The notes under the pieces: model-generated | Databases searched by the model: none | What the model saw: the letters and a program-made list of their open reading frames with translations, nothing else | What the model was told of the DNA's origin: nothing | Origin: Labilithrix sp. | GTDB taxonomy: Bacteria > Myxococcota_A > Polyangia > Polyangiales > Polyangiaceae | DNA length: 64,000 nt | Reading direction: 5' to 3' | Assembly (NCBI GenBank): GCA_019637105.1 | Contig: JAHBWF010000008.1 | Location: 37,226-101,225 of the forward strand | Translations under genes and position numbers: made by a program | Part shown: piece after piece, positions 23,937-36,384 of the stretch | How the letters are laid out: each line of letters begins with the position of its first letter | Position numbering within the stretch: the first letter of the stretch is position 1

Positions 23937-26294
23937 ATGGGGGTTCTTCGTCCGGGCCAGATGCTCGAGGGAACGAGCTACCGGGTCGTTCGCGAGATCG
24001 GCGCGGGGGGGATGGGCGTCGTCTACGAGATCGAGCACGTCCGGCTGAAGAAACGCTACGTCGCGAAGGTCATTCACGATCAGATCCGCGACGACGAGGG
24101 CGCCGCGAAGCGGATGGAGCGCGAGGCGCAGGTCCTCGCGGGGATCAGCCACCCGAACGTCGTCCAGGTCCATGACATCGGGACCACGCAGGACGGCGTG
24201 AGCTACTTCGTCATGGAGAAGCTCGAGGGCGTCGATCTCCGCCGCACGATGAAGCGGGTCGGCGTGACGCGACTCCGCGCCGTCGCGATCATCACCGACG
24301 TCCTCGCCGCGCTCGAGTACGTGCATCGCCGCGGCATCGTCCATCGCGACATCAAGCCCGAGAACATCTTCCTCGCGGAGCAGCCGCACGGCACGGTGAC
24401 GAAGGTCCTCGACTTCGGCATCGTCCACATCTTCGACGGCGACGGCCGCGTCTCGCAGGGCCGCATCACGAAGACCGGCGGCTTCATCGGCACCCTCTAC
24501 TACGCCGCGCCGGAGCAGATGCAGGGCAAGACCGCCGGGCCTCCGAACGACGTCTACGCCGCCGGGCTCGTGCTCTTCGAGATGCTCGCCGGAAGGGGAC
24601 CGTTCGACGACGATCCGGGCGTCGGGCTCTCGCGCTGCTTCAAGCCGGCGCCCCTCCTCACCGAGCTCCTTCCCACCGCGCCCCCCGAGCTGAGCCGGGT
24701 CGTCGCCCGGGCGCTGGAGCAGGACCCGGCGCGCAGGCCGAGCGCCGGAGAGCTCGCCGCGGAGCTGCGCGACGTCCGCGCCACGCTCGAGAGCGCGCCG
24801 GGCAGCGACGACGACGAGGCCGTCCGCGCCGAGGTCGAAGACCTCCTCCGCCACATGGCGCCCGCGTCCGCGCCGAGGCCCGCGGCGGGTCGCGCGCCGA
24901 CCGGCGACGTGCCGAGCGTCGCCGTCGATGCGACGGCGACGCCGCCGACGCCCGTGATGGAGGGAGCTTTGCGGCGCGCGCCGACCGATCCGCGCCTCGC
25001 GCTCGAGGCGACCATGGCGTCCCCCGTCGGCGAGCCCCCCGCTCCGGCGGCCGTGAGCCCCGCGGCGGTCGTCGCGGTCGAATCGGTGCGCGCGCCGCAT
25101 CCGCCGACGATGCCCGGCGCCGGCGTCGCCCCCGCGGGAGGCGACTCCGCGGGGGCGCGGGGTGCTTCGCCGACGCTCGGCTCACCGCGCGCCCACCGCG
25201 GCGCGCCGCGCGGCGCCGAGCAGCCACCGCTCGCGGGCGCGCACGCCGGCACGACACCGCCGCAGAGCGACACACAACACGTCGACGCGCCGTCGCCGCT
25301 CGCGGGCGCGCACGCCGGCACGACACCGCCGCAGAGCGACACGCAACACGTCGAAGCGCCGCGGCTCGGCGCTCCACCGCACGTCGTTGCGCCGTTGGAC
25401 GGCCACGTCCTGCCGCGGACGCAGACCGGACCGACACCGCAGCTCCTCTCGGAGCTCGGCGCAGGACCGGTCCTCGCGATGCCTCCACACGTCAGCGCGT
25501 CTCGCTCATCTTCGGAGCCCGACGTCGCAGGACCGATCCTCGCGGCGCCTTCACACGCCGTCGCGCCTCGCTCACCTTCGGAGCCCGGCGTCGCAGGACC
25601 GGTCCTCGCGGTGCCCTCTGCCGCCAGCGCGCCTCGCTCACCGTCGGCGCCCGACGTCGGCCCGAGTCACGCCGGGCCCGCGCAGCGGTCCGGGTCGACG
25701 ATCCCGGCGCAGCCGGCTCGACACGAATCGATCGCCGGCGCGCCCGCGCGGCAGAGGGACAACACGTCGCCCGGCGTGTACGCGACGGTCGACCACCAGG
25801 CTGTCGCCACCTCGATCCGCGCGCCCGTCCGACCTCCGTGGGGCGCCATCGCAGGGCTCGGCGCCGCCGTCGTCGTCCTCGCGCTCGTCGGCGGAGCGTT
25901 CGCGTACCGCCACAAGGCGCCCGCGACCGAGAGCCCGTCCGCGGCGACCACGGCCGAGAGCACGTCCACGGCGCCGGTGACCGCTCCGATTCCGACCGTC
26001 GAGACCGCGGCGTCGACCTCCGCGCCCACGCCACCGGCCGCGAGCGCGAACGAAGCGACGGCGACGCCCGTGAGCGCGACGAGCGAGCCGCACGTCGCCG
26101 CCGGATCGCGCGTCACGGGAGCCGCCGCGACGACGGCGAAGCACGCGCAGCAGCCGCCCGCGCAGCCCGGGCGCTCGGCCACGCCGGCGTCCCAGCTCAC
26201 GACGGCCGCGAAGGCGAGCGCCCCGGCCAGCCCGCGCGCCTCGAGCAACGCGAACAAGCCGAGCGCTCCCAAAGACGGCTACATGCCCTGGTGA
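23937..26294 (+). CDS. Membrane-anchored Ser/Thr protein kinase (kinase 2)
   Basis: 785 residues from the ATG at 23937. The kinase domain is residues 15-285: IGAGGMGVVYEI, ATP lysine Lys44, HRDIKPENIFL (137-147), DFG (159-161), GTLYYAAPEQ. Residues 300-630 are a Pro/Ala linker with two internal repeats. One is a 22-23-residue unit, LAGAHAGTTPPQSDTQHV, twice in tandem. The other is a ~20-residue unit (GPVLAxP...RSPSEPxVA) about three times. One membrane helix (635-656) leads to a Thr/Pro/Ala tail ending KDGYMPW. Signalling to an extracytoplasmic tail is typical of myxobacterial Pkn proteins. It diverges from the Gly-rich lipoprotein, with starts about 245 bp apart. Confidence 0.92.
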   Translation: MGVLRPGQMLEGTSYRVVREIGAGGMGVVYEIEHVRLKKRYVAKVIHDQIRDDEGAAKRMEREAQVLAGISHPNVVQVHDIGTTQDGVSYFVMEKLEGVDLRRTMKRVGVTRLRAVAIITDVLAALEYVHRRGIVHRDIKPENIFLAEQPHGTVTKVLDFGIVHIFDGDGRVSQGRITKTGGFIGTLYYAAPEQMQGKTAGPPNDVYAAGLVLFEMLAGRGPFDDDPGVGLSRCFKPAPLLTELLPTAPPELSRVVARALEQDPARRPSAGELAAELRDVRATLESAPGSDDDEAVRAEVEDLLRHMAPASAPRPAAGRAPTGDVPSVAVDATATPPTPVMEGALRRAPTDPRLALEATMASPVGEPPAPAAVSPAAVVAVESVRAPHPPTMPGAGVAPAGGDSAGARGASPTLGSPRAHRGAPRGAEQPPLAGAHAGTTPPQSDTQHVDAPSPLAGAHAGTTPPQSDTQHVEAPRLGAPPHVVAPLDGHVLPRTQTGPTPQLLSELGAGPVLAMPPHVSASRSSSEPDVAGPILAAPSHAVAPRSPSEPGVAGPVLAVPSAASAPRSPSAPDVGPSHAGPAQRSGSTIPAQPARHESIAGAPARQRDNTSPGVYATVDHQAVATSIRAPVRPPWGAIAGLGAAVVVLALVGGAFAYRHKAPATESPSAATTAESTSTAPVTAPIPTVETAASTSAPTPPAASANEATATPVSATSEPHVAAGSRVTGAAATTAKHAQQPPAQPGRSATPASQLTTAAKASAPASPRASSNANKPSAPKDGYMPW

Positions 26295-26313
26295 AGATCT
26301 CGCGCACCGCGTG

Positions 26314-26540
26314 CACGACATGGGCGCGCCCCGCGGGACAACGGCAACCCGCGCACACGACATCGGCGCGCTCACCAGGACGACGGCGCACCCCGCGCAC
26401 GACATCGACGCACCCTCGCGGAACAACGGCAACCCGCGCACAGGACATCGGTGCGCTCCACCAGGACGACAGCGCACCCCGCGCACGACATCGGCGCACC
26501 CCCGCGGGGACGACGCGCACGACATCGACGCACCCCGCGC
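26314..26540. repeat. Tandem array of ~42-bp units after kinase 2
   Basis: CACGACAT (once CAGGACAT) followed by a GGCGC/GACGC block recurs at 26314, 26356, 26398, 26441, 26484 and 26518. A higher-order unit of about 85 bp alternates ACAACGGCAACCCGCGCAC with CCAGGACGACGGCGCACC. No reading frame looks protein-like. The rest of the 26295-26705 gap shows only a possible promoter for the next gene. Confidence 0.8.
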
Positions 26541-26705
26541 AGGTACCTGCGCACGCGGCGTCTCACACCCCGCGCGCTCCGCACGCGGCGCATGCGCGCG
26601 TGGGGCCCTCCACGTCACCTGCGCCCTCGCTCCATGGTTGAGCTCTGCCGGAGAGGGACGAAGACCGCGATGGCGGAGGTACTCCCGACGTCGTAGGGTC
26701 GCGTC

Positions 26706-27029
26706 GTGAAGCGAAAGCTCTTCTCGTCGTTCACCGTGCTCCTCGTCGTGCTCTGCGCGTGGACGGCCTACGCCAACGTCCTTTCCGACGACACCGCCGT
26801 CCGCGCGCAGGCGCGCGCCGCCGTCGACCAGGCCGCCGGCTGCGGCGACGACTGCAAGCTCGAGGGACTCCGCGGCGATCGCGGAATGTTCGAGGAACGC
26901 ATCGAGTACGACGTCGTGAAGCGCGGACGCTACGTCGTCGTCTGCCGCCGCGCGTTCATCGTCGCCGGCGACCACCGCTGCGAGGTGACCGAGCGACCTC
27001 CCGCGACGCCGTCGACCGCGCGCCCGTGA
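26706..27029 (+). CDS. Small secreted protein of unknown function
   Basis: 107 residues with a GTG start. It has a clear Sec signal (KRKLFSSFTVLLVVLCAWTAYA) and then a short polar domain with three or four Cys (GCGDDCKLEG, VVCRRAF, HRCEV) that could form disulfides. A Pro/Thr tail ends the protein. No family is recognised. It sits between two tandem-repeat arrays. Confidence in its being a gene comes from the signal peptide and Cys spacing. Confidence 0.55.
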   Translation: MKRKLFSSFTVLLVVLCAWTAYANVLSDDTAVRAQARAAVDQAAGCGDDCKLEGLRGDRGMFEERIEYDVVKRGRYVVVCRRAFIVAGDHRCEVTERPPATPSTARP

Positions 27030-27085
27030 CGAGCACGGCGAAACGCCGTGTCGACGACGCCTCCTCCACGCCCGTCGCCGCGCGC

Positions 27086-27340
27086 CACGCGGGCTCCGAC
27101 GCCGTCTCCACACCCGAGACCGCTTGGGCCGGCGCCACGCGGGCTCCAACGCCGTCTCCACCCCCGTCGCCGCGCGTCACGCGGGCTCCAACGCCGGTCT
27201 CCACCCCCGTGATCGCGCGGACCGCGCCACGCGGGCTCCAACGCCTCCTCCACGCCCGTCGCCGCGCGCCACGCGGGCTCCAACGCCGTCTCCACGCCCG
27301 TCGCCGCGCGCCACGCGGGCTCCCGACGCCCTCTCCACGT
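27086..27340. repeat. Second tandem array of 42/50-bp units
   Basis: CACGCGGGCTCC(A/C)ACGCC recurs at 27086, 27136, 27178, 27228, 27270 and 27312, with spacing alternating 50, 42, 50, 42, 42 bp. Most units include CTCCACGCCCGTCGCCGCGCG between cores. The 27030-27440 gap holds nothing else that looks coding. It lies just downstream of the xanthine dehydrogenase stop. Confidence 0.85.
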
Positions 27341-27440
27341 CCGCGACGTGCGCGCCACCACGCCTCCTCGCCGCGTCGCGGTCGCGCGCTTCACGCGACG
27401 TCGTCGCGCGCGATCGCGGCCGGGCGCGGCTTCGCGCGCG

Positions 27441-31322
<3,882 letters not shown>

Positions 31323-31498
31323 CCGGCGATGATACGCCGACCCGCGAGCTCGAGGGGGGACGAACGGGGCCGGCGCGCGGCGCCTGGACGAGCCGCGAGC
31401 CCGGTGCGACAGGCGCCCGCCGCGATGGCGCTCGCCGCGACCGGCGCGCGGCGCGCCGATGGCATCCACCTCGCAAGCGGCCGGCGAGGAGACTCGTC

Positions 31499-32050
31499 AT
31501 GACCAAGCTGATCTCGACCAGGGAGCGGGGAGAGCTCCAGCGCGAGCGCCGCGCCATCCTCGCGACTCCGACGGACCTCGATCGCAAAGCGACCAAGGAC
31601 ATCGCGGCGACGATGAACGCCGTGCTCGCGGACGTGTTCGCCCTCTACGTGAAGACGAAGAACTTCCACTGGCACATGAGCGGGCCGCATTTTCGCGACT
31701 ACCACCTGCTGCTCGACGAGCACGCCACGCAGGTGTTCGCGATGACCGATCCGATCGCCGAGCGCGTCCGGAAGATCGGCGGGCAGACGCTGAAGTCGAT
31801 CGGCCAGATCGACAAGATGAAGCACGTCCTCGACAACGACGCCGACTACGTCGAGCCCTCGGACATGCTGGCCGAGCTCCGCGAGGACAACAAGGCCCTG
31901 GCGTCGAGGTTGCGCGAGGCGCACGGGATCTGCGAGGACCACGAGGACTTCGCGACGACGAGCCTCATCGAGGTCTGGATCGACGAGACCGAGCGGCGGA
32001 TCTGGTTCCTCTTCGAGGCGAGCGGGCGCCCGGACTCCACGGGGCACTGA
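31499..32050 (+). CDS. dps: Dps/ferritin-like DNA-protecting protein
   Basis: 183 residues. A good ribosome binding site (GCGAGGAGACTCGTC) precedes the ATG. The Dps core is plain: YVKTKNFHWHMSGPHFRDYHLLLDEH with His57 of the ferroxidase site, then AMTDPIAERVRKIGGQTLKSI. The protein stores iron by consuming H2O2 and may coat DNA. It diverges from xdh across 176 bp; starts in opposite directions suggest shared control. A link to oxidant made by xanthine dehydrogenase is an inference. Confidence 0.93.
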   Translation: MTKLISTRERGELQRERRAILATPTDLDRKATKDIAATMNAVLADVFALYVKTKNFHWHMSGPHFRDYHLLLDEHATQVFAMTDPIAERVRKIGGQTLKSIGQIDKMKHVLDNDADYVEPSDMLAELREDNKALASRLREAHGICEDHEDFATTSLIEVWIDETERRIWFLFEASGRPDSTGH

Positions 32051-32092
32051 CCGCGGCCGCGACGCCGGCCGCGCCGGGAGCTCGAGGCCGGC

Positions 32093-33025
32093 TCAGCGCT
32101 GCTTGCGCCAGGCGATCATCTCGGCGGCGATCGCGACGGCGATCTCGTCGGGCGTCCGCGCGCCGATGTCCACGCCGATCGGCATGCGCACGCGCGCGCG
32201 GTCGGCCTCGCTGAAGCCCTTCGCCTCGAGGCGCTGGCGCGTGCGCTCGGCCTTCGCCCGGCTGCCGACGCCGCCGACGTAGGCGAAGCCGCGCCTGAGC
32301 GCCCACTCGATCGCGCGCTGGTCGAGCGCGTGGTCGTGGGTCATCACCAGGCAGACGCCGCGCGGATCGACCTCGCGGCCGACCTCGTCGAACTCGCCGG
32401 CGACGGAGCGCACGCCCTCGAGGCGCCCCTCCTCGCCCCAGGCGTCGCGCGCGTCGACGACCGTGACGGCGAAGCCGACCCTGGCGAGCAGGGGCGCGAG
32501 CGCCGTCGCGACGTGCCCGGCGCCGACGACGAGCGACGGGACCAGGCCCGCGATCGGCTCGAGGAGGACGACGAGCCGCCCGCCGCAGCACATGCCGAGC
32601 TCGGGGCCGAGCTTGAACGTGCGCACCTCGTGCTTCGCGTCCGCGCCCGCGGCGAGCGCCACCAAGGACTCGAGGACCGCGCGCTCCACCGCGCCGCCGC
32701 CGACCGTCCCGACGCACGCGCCGTCCTGCGCGACGAAGAGCTTCTGGCCGGGCGTGCCGGGCGCCGAGCCGTGGCGCTCCAGCACGGTCGCCATCGCCCC
32801 CGGCACGCCGCGCGCGGACGCCGCGGACGCGGCCGCGAGCACCACGGCCACGTCCCCCGGCGACGGCGCCGGGAGGTCCGCGGCCGACGAGGGCTGCCCG
32901 CGCGCTCCCCGAGCCTCGGCGGCCGGCTCGGTCGAGGCCGGCTGCGGCACGAGCGCCAGCACCGCCGGGGCGGCGCGGTCTCCGTCGGGGCTCGCGGGGC
33001 CGTCCGGTGCGCGGCGCTTCGTCAT
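32093..33025 (-). CDS. xdhC: XdhC-like molybdenum hydroxylase maturation factor
   Basis: 310 residues. The XdhC/CoxF core has VVLERHGSAPGTPGQKLFV-type sequence, CVGTVGGGAVERAVLE, then ELGMCCGGRLVVLLEP, and a Rossmann-like SLVVGAGHVATALAPLLARVGF. VMTHDHALDQRAIEWAL, YVGGVGSRAKAERTRQRL and PIGVDIGARTPDEIAVAIAAEMI complete it. XdhC proteins bind Moco, help add the essential sulfur ligand and insert it into xanthine dehydrogenase. The first ~60 residues are a Pro/Ala-rich extension. GAGGG lies about 8 bases before the start on the coding strand. It is separated from xdh by dps. Confidence 0.93.
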   Translation of the reverse strand: MTKRRAPDGPASPDGDRAAPAVLALVPQPASTEPAAEARGARGQPSSAADLPAPSPGDVAVVLAAASAASARGVPGAMATVLERHGSAPGTPGQKLFVAQDGACVGTVGGGAVERAVLESLVALAAGADAKHEVRTFKLGPELGMCCGGRLVVLLEPIAGLVPSLVVGAGHVATALAPLLARVGFAVTVVDARDAWGEEGRLEGVRSVAGEFDEVGREVDPRGVCLVMTHDHALDQRAIEWALRRGFAYVGGVGSRAKAERTRQRLEAKGFSEADRARVRMPIGVDIGARTPDEIAVAIAAEMIAWRKQR

Positions 33026-33082
33026 CGACCCTCATTCTACCTCCCGAACGCCGACAGTTCGCCTTATCCTGCAAGCCCGCTC

Positions 33083-34363
33083 ATGGCCGTCCTCGGTCCC
33101 ACCTACGATCCCAGCCAGGTGCTCGTGATGATCCTCGCCGGCGGCGAGGGCAAGCGCCTCTATCCGCTGACGCTCGATCGCGCCAAGCCCGCGGTCCCGT
33201 TCGCGGGGCGCTACCGCATCATCGACATCGTCCTCTCGAACTTCGTCAACTCGGGGCTCGCGCGGATCAAGGTCCTCACCCAGTACAAGAGCGCCTCGCT
33301 CGAGGAGCACATCGCGCGCGTCTGGCGCCTCTCGCCGATGCTCGACCAGTTCATCGAGGCCATCCCGGCGCAGCAGCGCACCGGCCTGTCGTGGTTCAAG
33401 GGCTCGGCCGACGCGGTCTACCAGTGCCAGCACGTCATCACGGACGAGCGCCCCGACATCGTCGCCATCTTCGGCGGCGACCACGTCTACAAGATGGACG
33501 TGCGGCAGATGATCAACGCGCACGTGGCGCGCAACGCCGCGGCGACGGTCGCCGCGATCCCGGTGCCGAAGCGCGAGGCCAGCGACTTCGGCGTCCTCGA
33601 GATCGACCAGAACGGTCGGATCATCGCCTTCCACGAGAAGGTGAAGAACCCGCCGACGATGCCCGGGTCGAGCGACATGTGCCTCGCGTCGATGGGCAAC
33701 TACGTCTTCCGGAAGGACGACCTCATCCGCGAGCTGAACCGCGACGCCGCCGTCGAGACGAGCAAGCACGACTTCGGGCACGACATCCTGCCGCGCATGG
33801 TGACGGACGGGCAGGACGTCTACGTCTACGACTTCGCCAAGAACGTCGTGCCCGGCGAAGAGGAGCGCGCGCACGGGTACTGGCGCGACGTCGGGACCAT
33901 CGAGGCCTACTGGGAGGCGCAGATGGATCTCATCTCGATCCACCCGCTCTTCAACCTCTACAACGACCGCTGGCCGATCCGCACCGGGGTCACCCACGAC
34001 CCGCCGGCGAAGTTCGTCTTCCGCGACGAGGCGCACGCGCGCGTCGGCATCGCGACCGACTCGATGGTCAGCCACGGCTGCATCATCTCGGGCGGCCGCA
34101 TCCACCGCAGCGTGCTCAGCGTCGGCTGCCGCGTGAACTCGTTCGCCGAGATCGAGGAGAGCGTCCTGTACGAACGCGTCCGCGTCGGGCGCCACGCCAA
34201 GCTGCGGCGGTGCATCATCGACAAGGACGTCGAGGTGCCGGCCGGCGTCGAGGTGGGGTTCAACCTCGACGCGGACCGCAAGCGGTTCTTCGTCACCGAC
34301 AACGGGCTCGTCGTCATCCCGAAGCGCGCGAAGCTCGACGACGAGAAGATGTGGCGGCTCTGA
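33083..34363 (+). CDS. glgC: Glucose-1-phosphate adenylyltransferase
   Basis: 426 residues from the ATG at 33083. The nucleotide-binding start is MILAGGEGKRLYPLTLDRAKPAVPFAG. GSADAVYQCQHVI, FGGDHVYKMD, RDVGTIEAYWEAQMDL and the left-handed beta-helix end (GCIISGGRIHRSVLSVGCRV) are all in place. It makes ADP-glucose, the glycogen precursor. It starts only 57 bp from the divergent xdhC start, so the promoters must overlap. Other glg genes are not in the window. Confidence 0.95.
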   Translation: MAVLGPTYDPSQVLVMILAGGEGKRLYPLTLDRAKPAVPFAGRYRIIDIVLSNFVNSGLARIKVLTQYKSASLEEHIARVWRLSPMLDQFIEAIPAQQRTGLSWFKGSADAVYQCQHVITDERPDIVAIFGGDHVYKMDVRQMINAHVARNAAATVAAIPVPKREASDFGVLEIDQNGRIIAFHEKVKNPPTMPGSSDMCLASMGNYVFRKDDLIRELNRDAAVETSKHDFGHDILPRMVTDGQDVYVYDFAKNVVPGEEERAHGYWRDVGTIEAYWEAQMDLISIHPLFNLYNDRWPIRTGVTHDPPAKFVFRDEAHARVGIATDSMVSHGCIISGGRIHRSVLSVGCRVNSFAEIEESVLYERVRVGRHAKLRRCIIDKDVEVPAGVEVGFNLDADRKRFFVTDNGLVVIPKRAKLDDEKMWRL

Positions 34364-34367
34364 ACGA

Positions 34368-34394
34368 CCGAGCGTGATCATCGATCACGCTCGG
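34368..34394 (+). terminator. Perfect 12-bp hairpin right after glgC
   Basis: CCGAGCGTGATC-ATC-GATCACGCTCGG begins four bases after the glgC stop codon. It is a perfect stem with a 3-nt loop and no following T-run. A transcription-stopping or mRNA-stabilising role is likely. Confidence 0.6.
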
Positions 34395-34587
34395 CCCGGT
34401 TCGACGCCTGCGCGTCACGAGCGGCTCGCGCCCGGAAGGGCGCTCCGGGCCTCGACGCTCCGCGGGCTCCGCGCGCGACTCCGGGTCGAGCGTCACGTGC
34501 TCCGATCCGGCCCGGCGGGTCGCGGGACGCTCGACGCTCGGCGGCGGCTGGAGCATGCTCGAGGGGAGTCGGACGAGGAGAGGAACG

Positions 34588-35319
34588 GTGCGCACGGTCA
34601 TCGTCGGTGATGTGCACGGCTGCGCGAGCGAGCTCGACGCGCTGCTCGACGCCGTGGCGTTCACGAGCGGCGACCGCCTGGTCTTCGTCGGCGATCTGAT
34701 CGCGCGCGGCCCCGACTCGCTCGGCGTGCTCGACATCGCGCGCACCACGGGCGCGATCGTCGTCCGGGGCAACCACGAGCAGAAGCTCCTCGACTGGCGC
34801 GACGGCCGCGAGCGCTGGATCCGGGGCGAGGCCGCCGCGCGGCAGCCGATCGGCAAGCTGCACCGCGACCTCGGGCGGGCGCTCCGGCCGATCGACTGGT
34901 CGCTGCTCGAGACCTCGAAGACGTGGCTCGACCTCCCCGAGCACGACGTCCGCGTCGTCCACGCCGGGATCGATCCGAGCGTCCCGTTCGAGCGGCAGTC
35001 GCCCGACACCTTGATGCGCATCCGCACGGTGCTCGCCCCCGGCCCCTCGCGCGGCAACCGGTTCGTGCTCTGGGGCGCTCGCTACGAGGGACCTCCGCAC
35101 ATCGTGTTCGGCCACAACGCGGCGCCGGGCCTCCAGCTCCACGAGTGGGCCACCGGGCTCGACACGGGCTGCGTCTACGGCGGGCGCTTGACGGCGATGG
35201 TGCTCGCGAACGGGCAGCGGGTCCCGCGCGCGGTCGCGGCCCGGCGGGCGCTGCTCGTCTCGCAGCCGGCGCGCCGCGTGTGGTTCGTCCCTGCCCAGCG
35301 GGCGGCCGGCTCCGAGTGA
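34588..35319 (+). CDS. Metallophosphoesterase (PrpE/symmetric Ap4A hydrolase-like)
   Basis: 243 residues. The GTG at 34588 is preceded by a strong site (GAGGAGAGGAACG). The five calcineurin-like motifs are present in order: GDVHGC, FVGDLIARGPDS, VRGNHEQKLL, VVHAGIDPS and VFGHNAAPG, plus TGLDTGCVYGGRLTAM. This layout fits small bacterial phosphatases of the PrpE/ApaH branch, acting on phosphoprotein or dinucleoside tetraphosphates. The precise substrate is open. Confidence 0.88.
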   Translation: MRTVIVGDVHGCASELDALLDAVAFTSGDRLVFVGDLIARGPDSLGVLDIARTTGAIVVRGNHEQKLLDWRDGRERWIRGEAAARQPIGKLHRDLGRALRPIDWSLLETSKTWLDLPEHDVRVVHAGIDPSVPFERQSPDTLMRIRTVLAPGPSRGNRFVLWGARYEGPPHIVFGHNAAPGLQLHEWATGLDTGCVYGGRLTAMVLANGQRVPRAVAARRALLVSQPARRVWFVPAQRAAGSE

Positions 35320-35379
35320 CCGGCGCCCACGTCGGTCCGGTGGTGACGCGCGCCGGGCCGCGCGCTAAGGTCGCTCGAC

Positions 35380-36336
35380 ATGATGTCGGGTCCGCGGAGA
35401 CGTCTGTCGGCGTGCATTTCGCTCGTCCTGTGCGCCCAGCTCGCGCTCCCCGGCTCGCTCGCGTTCGCCCAGCCCAAGCCCGCCCCGGCGAAGCCCGCGG
35501 GCCCGGCCGCGCCCCCCGCGCAGCAGCCGCCGCAGGACCTGATCGCCAAGGGCCAGGAGCTCTTCGAGGATCAGCAGTACGAGGACTCGATCCAGACGCT
35601 CTCGGCCGCCCTGCTCCGCCCGAGCAACACCAAGGAGCAGAAGGTCGAGATCTACCGCCTCCTCGCGCTCAACTACATCACGCTCGGCCGCAAGGACGAG
35701 GCCGACAACGCCGTGCGCGGCCTCCTCGTCGCGCAGCCCGACTACCAGCTCCCGGCGAACGAGTCGCCTCGCTTCCGCGACTTCTTCAAGGACGCGCGCG
35801 CCAAGTGGGAGGCCGAGGGCCGGCCCGGGCTCGTGAAGGAGGAGCCGACCGAGGCCCCCGTCGTGATCCGGCACGGCTCGCCGTCGTCCGCCGAGCGGAA
35901 CAAGCCGATCGACCTGCGCGCGAAGCTCGAGGACCCCGACGGCCGCACCGGCACGGTGAAGCTCTACTTCCGCACCGGCTCGAAGGGCGACTTCACCGAG
36001 GCGGTCGCCGACGTCGACGGCGAGAACGTGCGCGCGCAGATCCCGGCCTCGGCGGTGAAGCCGCCGCTGATGGACTACTACTTCGAGGTGCTCGACGGCG
36101 GCGGCGCCGTCATCGCGTCGCGCGGCGACTCGCAGGGCCCGCTCCGGATCGCGATCCCGGACGGCGAGAGCTCCGGGTGGGTGCTGCCGCTGGCGATCGG
36201 CGGGGGCATCCTCGGCGCGGCGGCGATCGTCGGCGGCCTCGCGCTCGCCGGCGTCTTCAAGAGCTCGAGCCCGCCGGCGGGCCGCGGCAATTCGACGGTG
36301 ACGGTCAACGTCGGCGAGGCCGGCCTTCGCTTCTGA
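35380..36336 (+). CDS. Exported TPR protein with C-terminal membrane helix
   Basis: 318 residues (ATGATG start). A Sec signal ends SLAFA, followed by a Pro/Ala linker and a TPR-like stretch: LIAKGQELFEDQQYEDSIQTLSAAL, then YRLLALNYITLGRKDEADNAV. A beta-sandwich region (RHGSPSSAERNKPIDLRAKLEDPDG and VKLYFRTGSKGDFTEAVA) follows, then a C-terminal helix, GWVLPLAIGGGILGAAAIVGGLALAGVF. The layout parallels the PEGA family proteins of this window, but PEGA itself is not clear. Unknown envelope function. It precedes prmA by about 50 bp. Confidence 0.72.
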   Translation: MMSGPRRRLSACISLVLCAQLALPGSLAFAQPKPAPAKPAGPAAPPAQQPPQDLIAKGQELFEDQQYEDSIQTLSAALLRPSNTKEQKVEIYRLLALNYITLGRKDEADNAVRGLLVAQPDYQLPANESPRFRDFFKDARAKWEAEGRPGLVKEEPTEAPVVIRHGSPSSAERNKPIDLRAKLEDPDGRTGTVKLYFRTGSKGDFTEAVADVDGENVRAQIPASAVKPPLMDYYFEVLDGGGAVIASRGDSQGPLRIAIPDGESSGWVLPLAIGGGILGAAAIVGGLALAGVFKSSSPPAGRGNSTVTVNVGEAGLRF

Positions 36337-36384
36337 GGGCCGCCGCGAGCCGTTCGACCGCTCCAGGACCGAGCAGGAGAGATC

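Noticed and set aside
34423-34560. Repeated CGCTCCGGGCCTCGACGC-like pieces after glgC
   Set aside because: Only short GC-rich similarity, not a defined repeat or gene.
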